A model generated the notes under the pieces. That model was given only the letters and a program-made list of their open reading frames with translations. It was not told where the DNA came from and made no database searches. 11,069 bases of DNA, from assembly GCA_002376325.1 (NCBI GenBank), contig DFMR01000007.1, positions 1,405 to 12,473 on the forward strand, in the 5' to 3' direction. The stretch is from Proteobacteria bacterium UBA3588. Its GTDB lineage: Bacteria > Pseudomonadota > Gammaproteobacteria > Thiohalomonadales > Thiohalomonadaceae. The translations under genes and the position numbers were made by a program. This document shows, one piece after another, positions 1 through 6,504 of the stretch; positions within the stretch are counted from its first letter, which is position 1; every line of letters starts with the position of its first letter.

Positions 1-48
1 TGATGTAGTTCTCCGTTCCCAGCCGCGGCGCTGGTACGGCCTGTTGAG

Positions 49-66
49 CCCGCGTATAATCGCGGG
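49..66 (+). promoter_or_regulatory. Putative -10 element inside a GC palindrome, upstream of ndk
   Basis: A perfect consensus TATAAT lies at 55-60 and is flanked exactly by CCCGCG (49-54) and CGCGGG (61-66), a 6-bp inverted repeat. The -10 hexamer would place a transcription start near 67, leaving a leader of about 50 bases before ndk. No good -35 box is visible at 16-18 bp spacing (the best placement reads TGGTAC at 32-37), so either the promoter needs an activator or the palindrome is a binding site or a small hairpin. The rest of positions 1-118 shows nothing else I can support apart from the ndk ribosome-binding site ACGGAG at 106-111. Confidence 0.4.
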
Positions 67-118
67 TTTGACGTATCTGGATCCCGCTATTTACCTGCAT
101 TTGTAACGGAGCCCCTCG

Positions 119-550
119 ATGGCAGTCGAACGCACCATTTCCATCATCAAGCCCGACGCCGTGGCCAAGAACGTCATCGGCGAGATCTACGCCCGCTTCG
201 AGAAGGCTGGCCTCAAGATCGTCGCCGCCAGGATGCTGCACCTGAGCAAGGAACGGGCCGAGGGCTTTTATGCGGTGCATAAGGAGCGTCCCTTCTTCAA
301 TGACCTGGTCGCCTTCATGACCTCCGGCCCGGTGATGGTGCAGGTGCTGGAGGGCGAGAACGCCATCGCCAAGAACCGCGAGGTGATGGGCGCCACCAAC
401 CCGAAGGACGCGGCTCCCGGCACCATCCGCGCCGATTTCGCCGGTTCGCTCACCGAGAACGCGGTACACGGTTCCGACGGTCCCGATACCGCCAAGACCG
501 AGATCGCCTACTTCTTCAAGCCCGAGGAGATCTGCCCGCGCACCCGTTAA
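119..550 (+). CDS. ndk: Nucleoside diphosphate kinase
   Basis: Transfers the gamma phosphate of ATP to (d)NDPs through a phosphohistidine intermediate, balancing cytoplasmic NTP and dNTP pools. The 143-residue product is the same length as E. coli Ndk. The N-terminus has the family signature RTISIIKPDAV (residues 5-15), the catalytic histidine is His117 in NAVHGSDG (114-121), and the nucleotide-binding segment ATNPKDAAPGTIRADF (92-107) is intact. The ATG start follows ACGGAG (106-111) with 7 bases of spacing. rlmN starts 23 bases after the stop codon. The position at the head of the block, before rlmN-pilW, is the usual gammaproteobacterial arrangement. The C-terminus (EEICPRTR) is slightly divergent, but nothing is missing. 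Confidence 0.97.
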   Translation: MAVERTISIIKPDAVAKNVIGEIYARFEKAGLKIVAARMLHLSKERAEGFYAVHKERPFFNDLVAFMTSGPVMVQVLEGENAIAKNREVMGATNPKDAAPGTIRADFAGSLTENAVHGSDGPDTAKTEIAYFFKPEEICPRTR

Positions 551-573
551 GGGCGCGTGGGAGTCGACACTCT

Positions 574-1668
574 ATGACGATCAATCTGCTGGACCAGAAC
601 CGGCAGGCAATGGAGGCCTTCTTCGCCGCGCTGGGCGAGAAGGCCTTCCGCGCTTCTCAGGTGATGAAGTGGATCTACCACCATGGCGTCGACGATTTCG
701 ATGCCATGAGCAACCTGAGCAAGGCGCTGCGCGACCGGCTCAAAGAGCTGGCGGAGATCCGCCTGCCCGAAGTGGCAGTGGACAAGCCCTCGCGCGACGG
801 CACCCGCAAGTGGATGCTGCGTCTGGCCGACGGCAATTCCATCGAGATGGTCTACATCCCCGAGACGGATCGCTCCACCCTGTGCGTCTCGTCCCAGGTG
901 GGCTGCGCCCTCAACTGCAGTTTTTGCTCTACCGCGCGCCAGGGCTACAACCGCAACCTCACCACCGCCGAGATCATCGGCCAGGTGGTGCTGGCCAGCC
1001 GGCTTATCGGCCTGCCGCAAAATAAAGGCGAGCGAGTGATCAGCAACGTGGTGCTGATGGGCATGGGCGAGCCGCTGCTCAACTTCGATGCCGTGGTGAA
1101 GGCGATGGAGCTGATGCAGGACGACTACGCCTTCGGCATCTCCAAACGCCGCGTCACGGTCAGCACCGCCGGTGTAGTGCCGGCCATCGACCAGCTGCGC
1201 GCGGCGATCGACGTCAGCCTGGCGGTGTCGCTGCACGCCCCGGACGACGCGCTGCGCAACGAGCTGGTGCCGCTTAACCGCAAGTATCCCATCGCCGAGC
1301 TGCTGGCGGCCTGCCGCCGCTACTGCGTCGACGCGCCGCACCGCCGCATCACCTTCGAGTACGCGATGCTGGCCGGCGTCAACGACACGCCGGAACATGC
1401 CCGCGCCCTGCTCAAGGTGCTGCGGGGTACGCCTTCCAAGGTCAACCTGATCCCGTTCAACCCGTTCCCTGGAACTAATTACCGCCGTTCCAGTCAGGAA
1501 ACTATTGATCGTTTCCGCGACATCCTGATGGCGGGCAACCTGATGACCGTCACCCGCAAGACCCGCGGCGACGACATCGCGGCCGCATGCGGCCAATTGG
1601 TCGGCGAGGTGCAGGACCGGACCCGCCGTAGTCAAAAGGTGTCCACGATTCAGAGGATGGCCATATGA
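574..1668 (+). CDS. rlmN: Dual-specificity 23S rRNA (A2503)/tRNA (A37) C2-methyltransferase RlmN
   Basis: Radical-SAM enzyme that methylates C2 of A2503 in 23S rRNA and of A37 in certain tRNAs, using a [4Fe-4S] cluster and a methylated cysteine intermediate. The cluster motif CxxxCxxC is Cys111, Cys115 and Cys118 (CALNCSFC). Cys104 in STLCVSSQ matches E. coli Cys118, and Cys339 in DIAAACGQL matches the methyl-carrying Cys355. The SAM-binding GMGEPLLN segment is at 163-170. The 364-residue length is close to the E. coli protein (384), with a shorter N-terminus. The ATG start is preceded by GGGAG (559-563) with a rather long 10-base spacing. The stop codon overlaps the pilW start (ATGA), implying translational coupling. 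No competing function is likely. Confidence 0.96.
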   Translation: MTINLLDQNRQAMEAFFAALGEKAFRASQVMKWIYHHGVDDFDAMSNLSKALRDRLKELAEIRLPEVAVDKPSRDGTRKWMLRLADGNSIEMVYIPETDRSTLCVSSQVGCALNCSFCSTARQGYNRNLTTAEIIGQVVLASRLIGLPQNKGERVISNVVLMGMGEPLLNFDAVVKAMELMQDDYAFGISKRRVTVSTAGVVPAIDQLRAAIDVSLAVSLHAPDDALRNELVPLNRKYPIAELLAACRRYCVDAPHRRITFEYAMLAGVNDTPEHARALLKVLRGTPSKVNLIPFNPFPGTNYRRSSQETIDRFRDILMAGNLMTVTRKTRGDDIAAACGQLVGEVQDRTRRSQKVSTIQRMAI

Positions 1669-2417
1669 TGCGTATACGTACAGTTATCGTTGCGTTGATG
1701 GTAGTGGTATTTGCAGGCTGCGCGAGCCAGCCCGAGAACGGCGTTGACCCGCAGAAGGCGGCGGAACTGAATGCCGAACTCGGTGCGCACTATATGGCGC
1801 AGGGCCGTTACGCGCTGGCGATGGATAAACTGCAAACAGCGCTGAAATACAATTCGGACTCGCCGGCGGCGAATCATTACCTGGGTGAGCTGTACCGCAG
1901 ATTGAAGCAACCCAAGGACGCCGATCACTATTTCCGCAAGGCGGTGGATTTGGCGCCCGATGATTCGTCGGTGCAGAACAACTACGGCGTGTTCCTGTGT
2001 CAACAGAAACGCTACGATGACGGCGCGACGCATATGCTGAAGGCGCTCGACAACCCAGTCTATTCTGATCGCGGCCAGGTCTACGACAATCTGGGGCACT
2101 GCATGCGGGACAAGGGCGATCTTACGGCGGCGGAGAAATATTATCGCGGTGCCCTGCAAGTCGATCCGACTATGCCCGGACCGCTGCTCGAGATGGCCCA
2201 CTTGAGCTACGACAAAAAGAATTACATCTCGGCCCGGGCATTCCTGCAACGCTATCGTGCGGTGGCCCCCGATACCCCGGCCAGCCTCTGGCTCGGAATC
2301 CGTATCGAACGCATCCTAGGCGATCAAAATGCATTGGCCAGTTACGAGTTGTCGTTGAAAAACCAGTTCCCCAATTCGGAACAGACCCAGTTGTACCTGA
2401 ACTCCATCAAGCAGTGA
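1665..2417 (+). CDS. pilW: Type IV pilus biogenesis/stability lipoprotein PilW (PilF), TPR pilotin
   Basis: Outer-membrane lipoprotein; in Pseudomonas the homologue PilF is the pilotin needed for PilQ secretin localisation and multimerisation. A signal peptide with hydrophobic core (residues 5-17) ends in a lipobox VFAGC, giving lipidated Cys19; the following Ala-Ser contains no Asp+2 inner-membrane retention signal. After it come about five to six tetratricopeptide repeats from about residue 32 to 235, e.g. AELGAHYMAQGRYALAMDKL and NYGVFLCQQKRYDDG. Cys112 and Cys146 in successive TPR units could pair, which is an inference. Length 250 fits the family. The start codon ATG is embedded in the rlmN stop and preceded by AGAGGA (1652-1657). 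The presence of this gene suggests type IV pili in the organism; no other pilus genes are in view. Confidence 0.93.
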   Translation: MMRIRTVIVALMVVVFAGCASQPENGVDPQKAAELNAELGAHYMAQGRYALAMDKLQTALKYNSDSPAANHYLGELYRRLKQPKDADHYFRKAVDLAPDDSSVQNNYGVFLCQQKRYDDGATHMLKALDNPVYSDRGQVYDNLGHCMRDKGDLTAAEKYYRGALQVDPTMPGPLLEMAHLSYDKKNYISARAFLQRYRAVAPDTPASLWLGIRIERILGDQNALASYELSLKNQFPNSEQTQLYLNSIKQ

Positions 2418-3328
2418 GCGAATATTCTATGGAAACAAACGAGCAGGAAATCACCGAACCCGTCGTATCACGCGGGCCGGGGATGCGCCTGCGCGAGGCG
2501 CGGGAGAGTGCCGGGTTGACGCTTGAAGAGGTCGCCGCCCGGCTACGCCTGCGCTTGGAGTTGGTTCGCGCCCTGGAAGAAGACGATTACAAGCAGCTGC
2601 CGTCTGCCGCCTTCGTCAGCGGTTACCTGCGCAGCTATGCCCGTCTGCTGGATTTGCCGGCGGAGGATATCGTTGCCGCTTATGTGCGTCCGTCAGCGGA
2701 GCCGCCGCTGGTTTCACCCGTAATGCCGCCACGGCAGCGCCGCAGCGGCGATCTGCCGGTGAAACTGGTGACCTACCTGATCATCGCGCTGCTGGTGATC
2801 TTGGCGATGGCGTGGTGGGCCGCGCGGCGACCGTCGGCAACCGTCCACCACGACGAAGCGCCGGCCGTGCTCAAGCACGGCGGGACCGTCGAGTTGACCT
2901 TGCCGCCGCCGTCCGGCGCTGCGCCGGCGGCGGGAAATACGACGCCGGCGCAAGCGTCGACGGCGAGCCCGCCGACGGCGGCTGCCCGCAAGAGTCGAGC
3001 GCCGGCGCCCGCCGTTGCCGCGCCGAGCGCGACCCCTCCCGCCGCGATAGCGCCGTCGGCGCAGGCGGAGATTCAACTGGAAGCGAAGGCCGATTGCTGG
3101 GTCGAAATAACCGACGCCACGGGCCAGCGGGTGGCTTTTGAACTGCTCAAGGGGGGCACCAACAGTACGGTACTCGGCAAGGCACCGTTTGACGTGTTTC
3201 TCGGGTATGCGCCGGGGGTGACGATTTACTATCAGGGCAAGGCATTCGATATGTCGCCCTACGAACACGGCAACAAAGCGCATTTCCATCTGGGAAAAGC
3301 GAGCGATAACGCGGTGCTTGACGAGTAA
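2414..3328 (+). CDS. rodZ: Cytoskeletal protein RodZ (HTH - TM - DUF4115)
   Basis: Bitopic inner-membrane protein that links MreB filaments to the cell-wall elongation machinery and maintains rod shape. Domain order is clear: a cytoplasmic Xre-like helix-turn-helix at about 23-90 (GMRLREARESAGLTLEEVAARL...), one transmembrane helix at about 117-137 (KLVTYLIIALLVILAMAWW), a periplasmic Ala/Pro/Thr-rich linker at about 160-217, and the C-terminal beta domain at about 218-294 (DCWVEITDATGQRV, and GYAPGVTIYYQGKAFDM). The upstream start is GTG at 2414, overlapping the pilW stop as GTGA; neither it nor the in-frame ATG at 2429 has a strong ribosome-binding site, so the true N-terminus could be 5 residues shorter. 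Length 304 is typical. The HTH in this family mainly binds MreB rather than DNA. Confidence 0.93.
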   Translation: MSEYSMETNEQEITEPVVSRGPGMRLREARESAGLTLEEVAARLRLRLELVRALEEDDYKQLPSAAFVSGYLRSYARLLDLPAEDIVAAYVRPSAEPPLVSPVMPPRQRRSGDLPVKLVTYLIIALLVILAMAWWAARRPSATVHHDEAPAVLKHGGTVELTLPPPSGAAPAAGNTTPAQASTASPPTAAARKSRAPAPAVAAPSATPPAAIAPSAQAEIQLEAKADCWVEITDATGQRVAFELLKGGTNSTVLGKAPFDVFLGYAPGVTIYYQGKAFDMSPYEHGNKAHFHLGKASDNAVLDE

Positions 3329-3332
3329 GCCG

Positions 3333-4424
3333 ATGCAACACTCCTCAACGATTCAGCGCCGCAAGTCGCGGCAGATCATGGTCGGCAACGTGGCCGTCGG
3401 CGGTGATGCGCCGATCTCGGTGCAGAGCATGACCAACACCGATACCCACGACGTGGCGGCGACGGTGCGCCAGATCCGCGCGCTGGAGGCGGTCGGGGCG
3501 GATATCGTGCGCGTCTCGGTGCCGGATATGGCGGCGGCCGAGGCGTTCGGCGAGATCAAGAAGCAGGTGCAGGCGCCGCTGGTCACCGATATCCACTTCG
3601 ACTACAAGATCGCCCTGCGGGTGGCGGAGTTGGGCGCCGACTGCCTGCGCATCAACCCCGGCAACATCGGCCGGGACGATCGGGTGCGGGCGGTGGTGGA
3701 CGCGGCGCACGAGCGCAATATCCCGATCCGTATCGGCGTCAATGCCGGTTCACTGGAGAAGGAACTGCAGAAGAAATACGGCGAACCTACCGCCGACGCC
3801 CTGGTGGAGTCGGCGCTGCGCCACATCGACATCCTCGATAAGCTGGATTTTCACAATTTCAAAGTCAGCCTGAAGGCGTCGGAGATCTTCATGACGGTGG
3901 CGGCTTACCGCCGGCTGGCCAGCCAGATCGACCAACCGCTGCACCTGGGGATCACCGAGGCCGGCGGTTTCCGCGCCGGCGCCGTGAAATCGGCCATCGG
4001 CCTCGGCATGCTGCTGGCCGACGGCATCGGCGATACCATCCGCGTCTCGCTGGCGGCGGACCCGGTGGAGGAGATCCGCGTCGGTTTCGATATCCTCAAG
4101 AGCCTGCATTTGCGCAGCAAGGGGATCAATCTGGTGGCCTGTCCGTCATGCTCGCGCCAGAACTTCGACGTCATCGCCACCGTCAACGCACTGGAGCAAC
4201 GGCTCGAGGATATCCTGGAGCCGCTCGACGTCGCGGTGATCGGCTGTGTGGTCAACGGCCCCGGCGAGGCGCGCGAGGCCGATGTCGGCTTGGCCGGCGG
4301 TCAGCCCAATTTGATGTATGTCGGCGGCAAGCCGGACCACAAGGTAGACAACGCCAACCTGGTGGACGAGTTGGAAAAGCAGATCCGCGCCGAACTGGCG
4401 CGGCGGAAGAACGAGAACAATTAA
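3333..4424 (+). CDS. ispG: 4-hydroxy-3-methylbut-2-enyl diphosphate synthase (flavodoxin), IspG/GcpE
   Basis: [4Fe-4S] enzyme of the methylerythritol phosphate (non-mevalonate) isoprenoid pathway, converting MEcPP to HMBPP. The cluster ligands fall at exactly the E. coli numbers when translation starts at ATG 3333: Cys270 and Cys273 (ACPSCSRQ), Cys305 and Glu312 (IGCVVNGPGE). The TIM-barrel segments QSMTNT, DIHFDY, RINPGNIG and GITEAGG are all present. An in-frame TTG at 3318 would overlap rodZ; I prefer ATG 3333 because MQHSSTIQRRKS aligns with the known N-terminus. This gives 363 residues and a 4-base gap after rodZ. The stop codon TAA (4422-4424) is partly contributed by the left end of the downstream palindromic repeat. 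Confidence 0.96.
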   Translation: MQHSSTIQRRKSRQIMVGNVAVGGDAPISVQSMTNTDTHDVAATVRQIRALEAVGADIVRVSVPDMAAAEAFGEIKKQVQAPLVTDIHFDYKIALRVAELGADCLRINPGNIGRDDRVRAVVDAAHERNIPIRIGVNAGSLEKELQKKYGEPTADALVESALRHIDILDKLDFHNFKVSLKASEIFMTVAAYRRLASQIDQPLHLGITEAGGFRAGAVKSAIGLGMLLADGIGDTIRVSLAADPVEEIRVGFDILKSLHLRSKGINLVACPSCSRQNFDVIATVNALEQRLEDILEPLDVAVIGCVVNGPGEAREADVGLAGGQPNLMYVGGKPDHKVDNANLVDELEKQIRAELARRKNENN

Positions 4425-4531
4425 CCACGGGGAACATTTATGCCCGTTGGGTACAGGGGGCACGGGGAAAAGTATTCAAGGCGAACGAGTTGTGAATCGT
4501 GAGGCCCTAAATCCCCGTGTTCCCCGTGGTT
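4423..4531. repeat. Palindromic intergenic repeat, copy 1 (CACGGGG/CCCCGTG family)
   Basis: Terminal inverted repeats of 14 bp are perfect: AACCACGGGGAACA (4423-4436) against TGTTCCCCGTGGTT (4518-4531). A second internal stem is CACGGGGA (4461-4468) with TCCCCGTG (4512-4519), which shares two bases with the outer arm. The right arm has two CCCCGTG modules spaced 9 bp apart (4513 and 4522). The element is bracketed by CAATT on both sides (4418-4422 and 4532-4536), a possible 5-bp target duplication or chance match. A T-rich stretch (4535-4544) follows. A related copy lies at 9181-9279. It carries no ORF worth calling. It could be a MITE/REP-like dispersed element, and in RNA form could act as a terminator or 3'-end protector for ispG mRNA; both roles are inferred. 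Confidence 0.75.
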
Positions 4532-4548
4532 CAATTTTTATTTTGGTT

Positions 4549-4554
4549 GGAGAG
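4549..4554 (+). promoter_or_regulatory. Ribosome-binding site deciding the hisS TTG start
   Basis: GGAGAG lies 6 bases upstream of TTG 4561. The first in-frame ATG is codon 11, inside the conserved IQAIRGMNDILP segment, so the TTG with this Shine-Dalgarno sequence is the only start that keeps the conserved N-terminus. Confidence 0.8.
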
Positions 4555-4560
4555 TAAGCA

Positions 4561-5844
4561 TTGAGCGGTAATATTCAGGCGATCCGCGGGATGAACGACA
4601 TCCTGCCGGAGCAGACCCCCACTTGGCAGTTTCTGGAGGAGACGCTGCGGCGGCTGTTGGCTGCGTACGGCTATAACGAGATGCGCATGCCGTTGCTGGA
4701 GAAGACCGAGCTGTTCAAACGCTCCATCGGCGAGGTGACGGACATCGTCGAGAAAGAGATGTACACCTTCGCCGATCGCAACGGCGATTCGCTGACGTTG
4801 CGGCCGGAAGGGACGGCGGGATGTGTGCGCGCCGCGATCGAAAACGGGATGCTGCACAACCAGACGCAGAAGCTGTGGTATATCGGTCCGATGTTTCGCC
4901 ACGAGCGGCCGCAGAAGGGGCGCTATCGTCAGTTTCACCAACTGGGCGTCGAGGCGTTCGGGTTGGAAGGGCCGGATGTCGATGCGGAGCTGATCCTGAT
5001 GAGCGCGCGCTTGTGGCGCGAACTGGGTTTGAGCGACGCGGTCAGCTTGCAGTTGAACTCCCTTGGTTCGGCCTATGCGCGTGCCATGTACCGCGAGAAG
5101 CTGGTGGCCTATTTCACGCAGCGCGAAACGGAACTCGATGACGACAGCCGGCGGCGTCTGCTCAGCAATCCGCTGCGTATTCTCGACAGCAAGAACCCGG
5201 CATTGGCACAGCTGATTGCCGCTGCGCCGAAATTGACCGAACATCTGGACGACGAGTCGCGCGCGCATTTTACGGCGCTGTGCGCACAATTGGACGCGGC
5301 GGGGGTGCGTTATACGATCAATCCTTGTCTGGTGCGCGGCCTCGATTATTATGGACGTACCGTGTTCGAATGGGTAACCGACCAATTGGGGGCGCAGGGC
5401 ACGGTGTGTGCCGGCGGACGCTTCGACGGGCTGGTCGAGCAACTCGGCGGCAAGGCGACACCGGCCATCGGTTTTGCGATCGGTCTGGAACGGTTGACGG
5501 CGTTGTTGGAGGAGGGCCGCGTGCCGTTCCAGCGTTACCTGCCGCATGCCTATATCGTGCGGGTCGGCGACATGGCGCAGCAGCACGCGATGTTGCTGGC
5601 GGAGCGGTTGCGCGACGAAGTGGCGGGTGTGCGTCTGCAACTGCACCACGGCGGCGGCAGTTTCAAGAACCAGTTGAAACGAGCGGACAAGAGCGGCGCG
5701 CCTCTGGCCTTGATCTTGGGCGAGGATGAGGCCATCGCGGGTACGGTCGGCGTGAAGCACTTGCGCGACCAGGCGGAACAACAGGCGGTGGCGCTGGATG
5801 AAATCGTGCCGTTCATGCGCGATTTCGTGACGGCGCGGCAGTAG
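4561..5844 (+). CDS. hisS: Histidine--tRNA ligase
   Basis: Class II aminoacyl-tRNA synthetase that charges tRNA-His in the cytoplasm. It has 427 residues (E. coli 424). Visible motifs: IQAIRGMNDILP at 5-16; LRPEGTAG at 80-87; motif 2 region YIGPMFRHERPQKGRYRQFHQLGVEAFG at 107-134; the histidine-specific segment LVRGLDYYGRTVFEW at 257-271; AGGRFDGL at 284-291; motif 3 AIGFAIGLERL at 302-312. The C-terminal anticodon-binding domain spans about 328-427. It begins with TTG (see the separate ribosome-binding site). It is separated from ispG by the palindromic repeat, and yfgM starts 18 bases after its stop codon, so hisS probably heads a hisS-yfgM-bamB-der unit. No convincing promoter is visible in the T-rich stretch before it. 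Confidence 0.97.
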   Translation: MSGNIQAIRGMNDILPEQTPTWQFLEETLRRLLAAYGYNEMRMPLLEKTELFKRSIGEVTDIVEKEMYTFADRNGDSLTLRPEGTAGCVRAAIENGMLHNQTQKLWYIGPMFRHERPQKGRYRQFHQLGVEAFGLEGPDVDAELILMSARLWRELGLSDAVSLQLNSLGSAYARAMYREKLVAYFTQRETELDDDSRRRLLSNPLRILDSKNPALAQLIAAAPKLTEHLDDESRAHFTALCAQLDAAGVRYTINPCLVRGLDYYGRTVFEWVTDQLGAQGTVCAGGRFDGLVEQLGGKATPAIGFAIGLERLTALLEEGRVPFQRYLPHAYIVRVGDMAQQHAMLLAERLRDEVAGVRLQLHHGGGSFKNQLKRADKSGAPLALILGEDEAIAGTVGVKHLRDQAEQQAVALDEIVPFMRDFVTARQ

Positions 5845-5862
5845 CATAAAGAGGAGATTGCG

Positions 5863-6504
5863 GTGGTCTACGAAACCGAAGAAGAACAGCTTGATGCCAT
5901 CAGACGATGGTGGGGCGAGAACGGCCGTGCCGTCGTGGTCGGCGTGGTGTTGGCGGTGGCGGTGGCCTTTGGTTGGCGCACCTGGGTCAGCCACCAGCGT
6001 TCACAGGCCAATGGCGCATCCATGGCATACCAGCTGTTGCTGAATCAGATGAATGCCGGAGAGACCAAACAGGTGGCGGAGATCGGCCGCGAGATTATCG
6101 GCCGCTATCCCACCACGACCTATGCGGTGTTGACTTCGCTGACCTTGGCGCAGCAGGCGGTGGACCGCACCGATCTTGACGGCGCTGCGGCGCAGTTGCA
6201 GTGGGCGATGGAGCACAGCAAACTGCCGGAGCTCAAGGAGCTGGCGCGGGTACGTCTGGCTCGGGTGTTGGTCGCCCAGGGAAAGCCCCAACAGGCGCTG
6301 CAACAGCTCAACGGCGACGCGGCAAGCTTTGCCGCCATGGTGGAAGAGGTTAAAGGCGATGCCTATCTTGCGCTGGGCAAACGTGCGGATGCCTATCGCG
6401 CCTATAGCAAGGCGCTGAGCGGCTACGCGAAAGTGCCTGGTAAACAACAGTTGCTGCGTATGAAACTGGATGATCTGGCCGATGCGGGGACCCCGAAAAA
6501 GTGA
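5863..6504 (+). CDS. yfgM: YfgM family protein (ancillary SecYEG translocon subunit)
   Basis: Single-pass inner-membrane protein with a large periplasmic TPR-like domain; in E. coli YfgM associates with SecYEG and the chaperone PpiD and helps hand over secreted proteins. Here the N-terminus MVYETEEEQLDAIRRWWGENG is the family hallmark, followed by one transmembrane helix at about 22-41 (RAVVVGVVLAVAVAFGWRTW). TPR-like helices fill the rest, e.g. LARVRLARVLVAQGKPQQALQQL and GDAYLALGKRADAYRAYSKAL. Length 213 is near the E. coli 206. The start is GTG at 5863, 6 bases after a strong GAGGAG (5851-5856). The stop codon overlaps the bamB start by one base (TGATG). The position between hisS and bamB supports the assignment. 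Confidence 0.93.
   Translation: MVYETEEEQLDAIRRWWGENGRAVVVGVVLAVAVAFGWRTWVSHQRSQANGASMAYQLLLNQMNAGETKQVAEIGREIIGRYPTTTYAVLTSLTLAQQAVDRTDLDGAAAQLQWAMEHSKLPELKELARVRLARVLVAQGKPQQALQQLNGDAASFAAMVEEVKGDAYLALGKRADAYRAYSKALSGYAKVPGKQQLLRMKLDDLADAGTPKK

Noticed and set aside
547..1635. 362-codon - strand frame opposite rlmN
   Set aside because: Antisense shadow of a complete radical-SAM gene with all catalytic cysteines in the + frame.
2714..3289. Arg-rich - strand frame and GC-rich low-complexity DNA within rodZ
   Set aside because: It is the complement of the Ala/Pro-rich periplasmic linker of RodZ, a normal feature of that family.
3318..3332. TTG start for ispG overlapping rodZ
   Set aside because: ATG 3333 gives the family N-terminus and places the cluster ligands at the E. 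coli residue numbers; the TTG has no ribosome-binding site.
4440..4495. Possible short peptide frames inside the ispG-hisS repeat
   Set aside because: No ribosome-binding site, composition dictated by the repeat modules and no conserved counterpart in copy 2.
4531..5994. Long open frame on the - strand (487 codons) opposite hisS
   Set aside because: It is the antisense shadow of hisS in GC-rich DNA; its His/Gln/Arg-rich composition is non-natural and hisS on the + strand is unambiguous.
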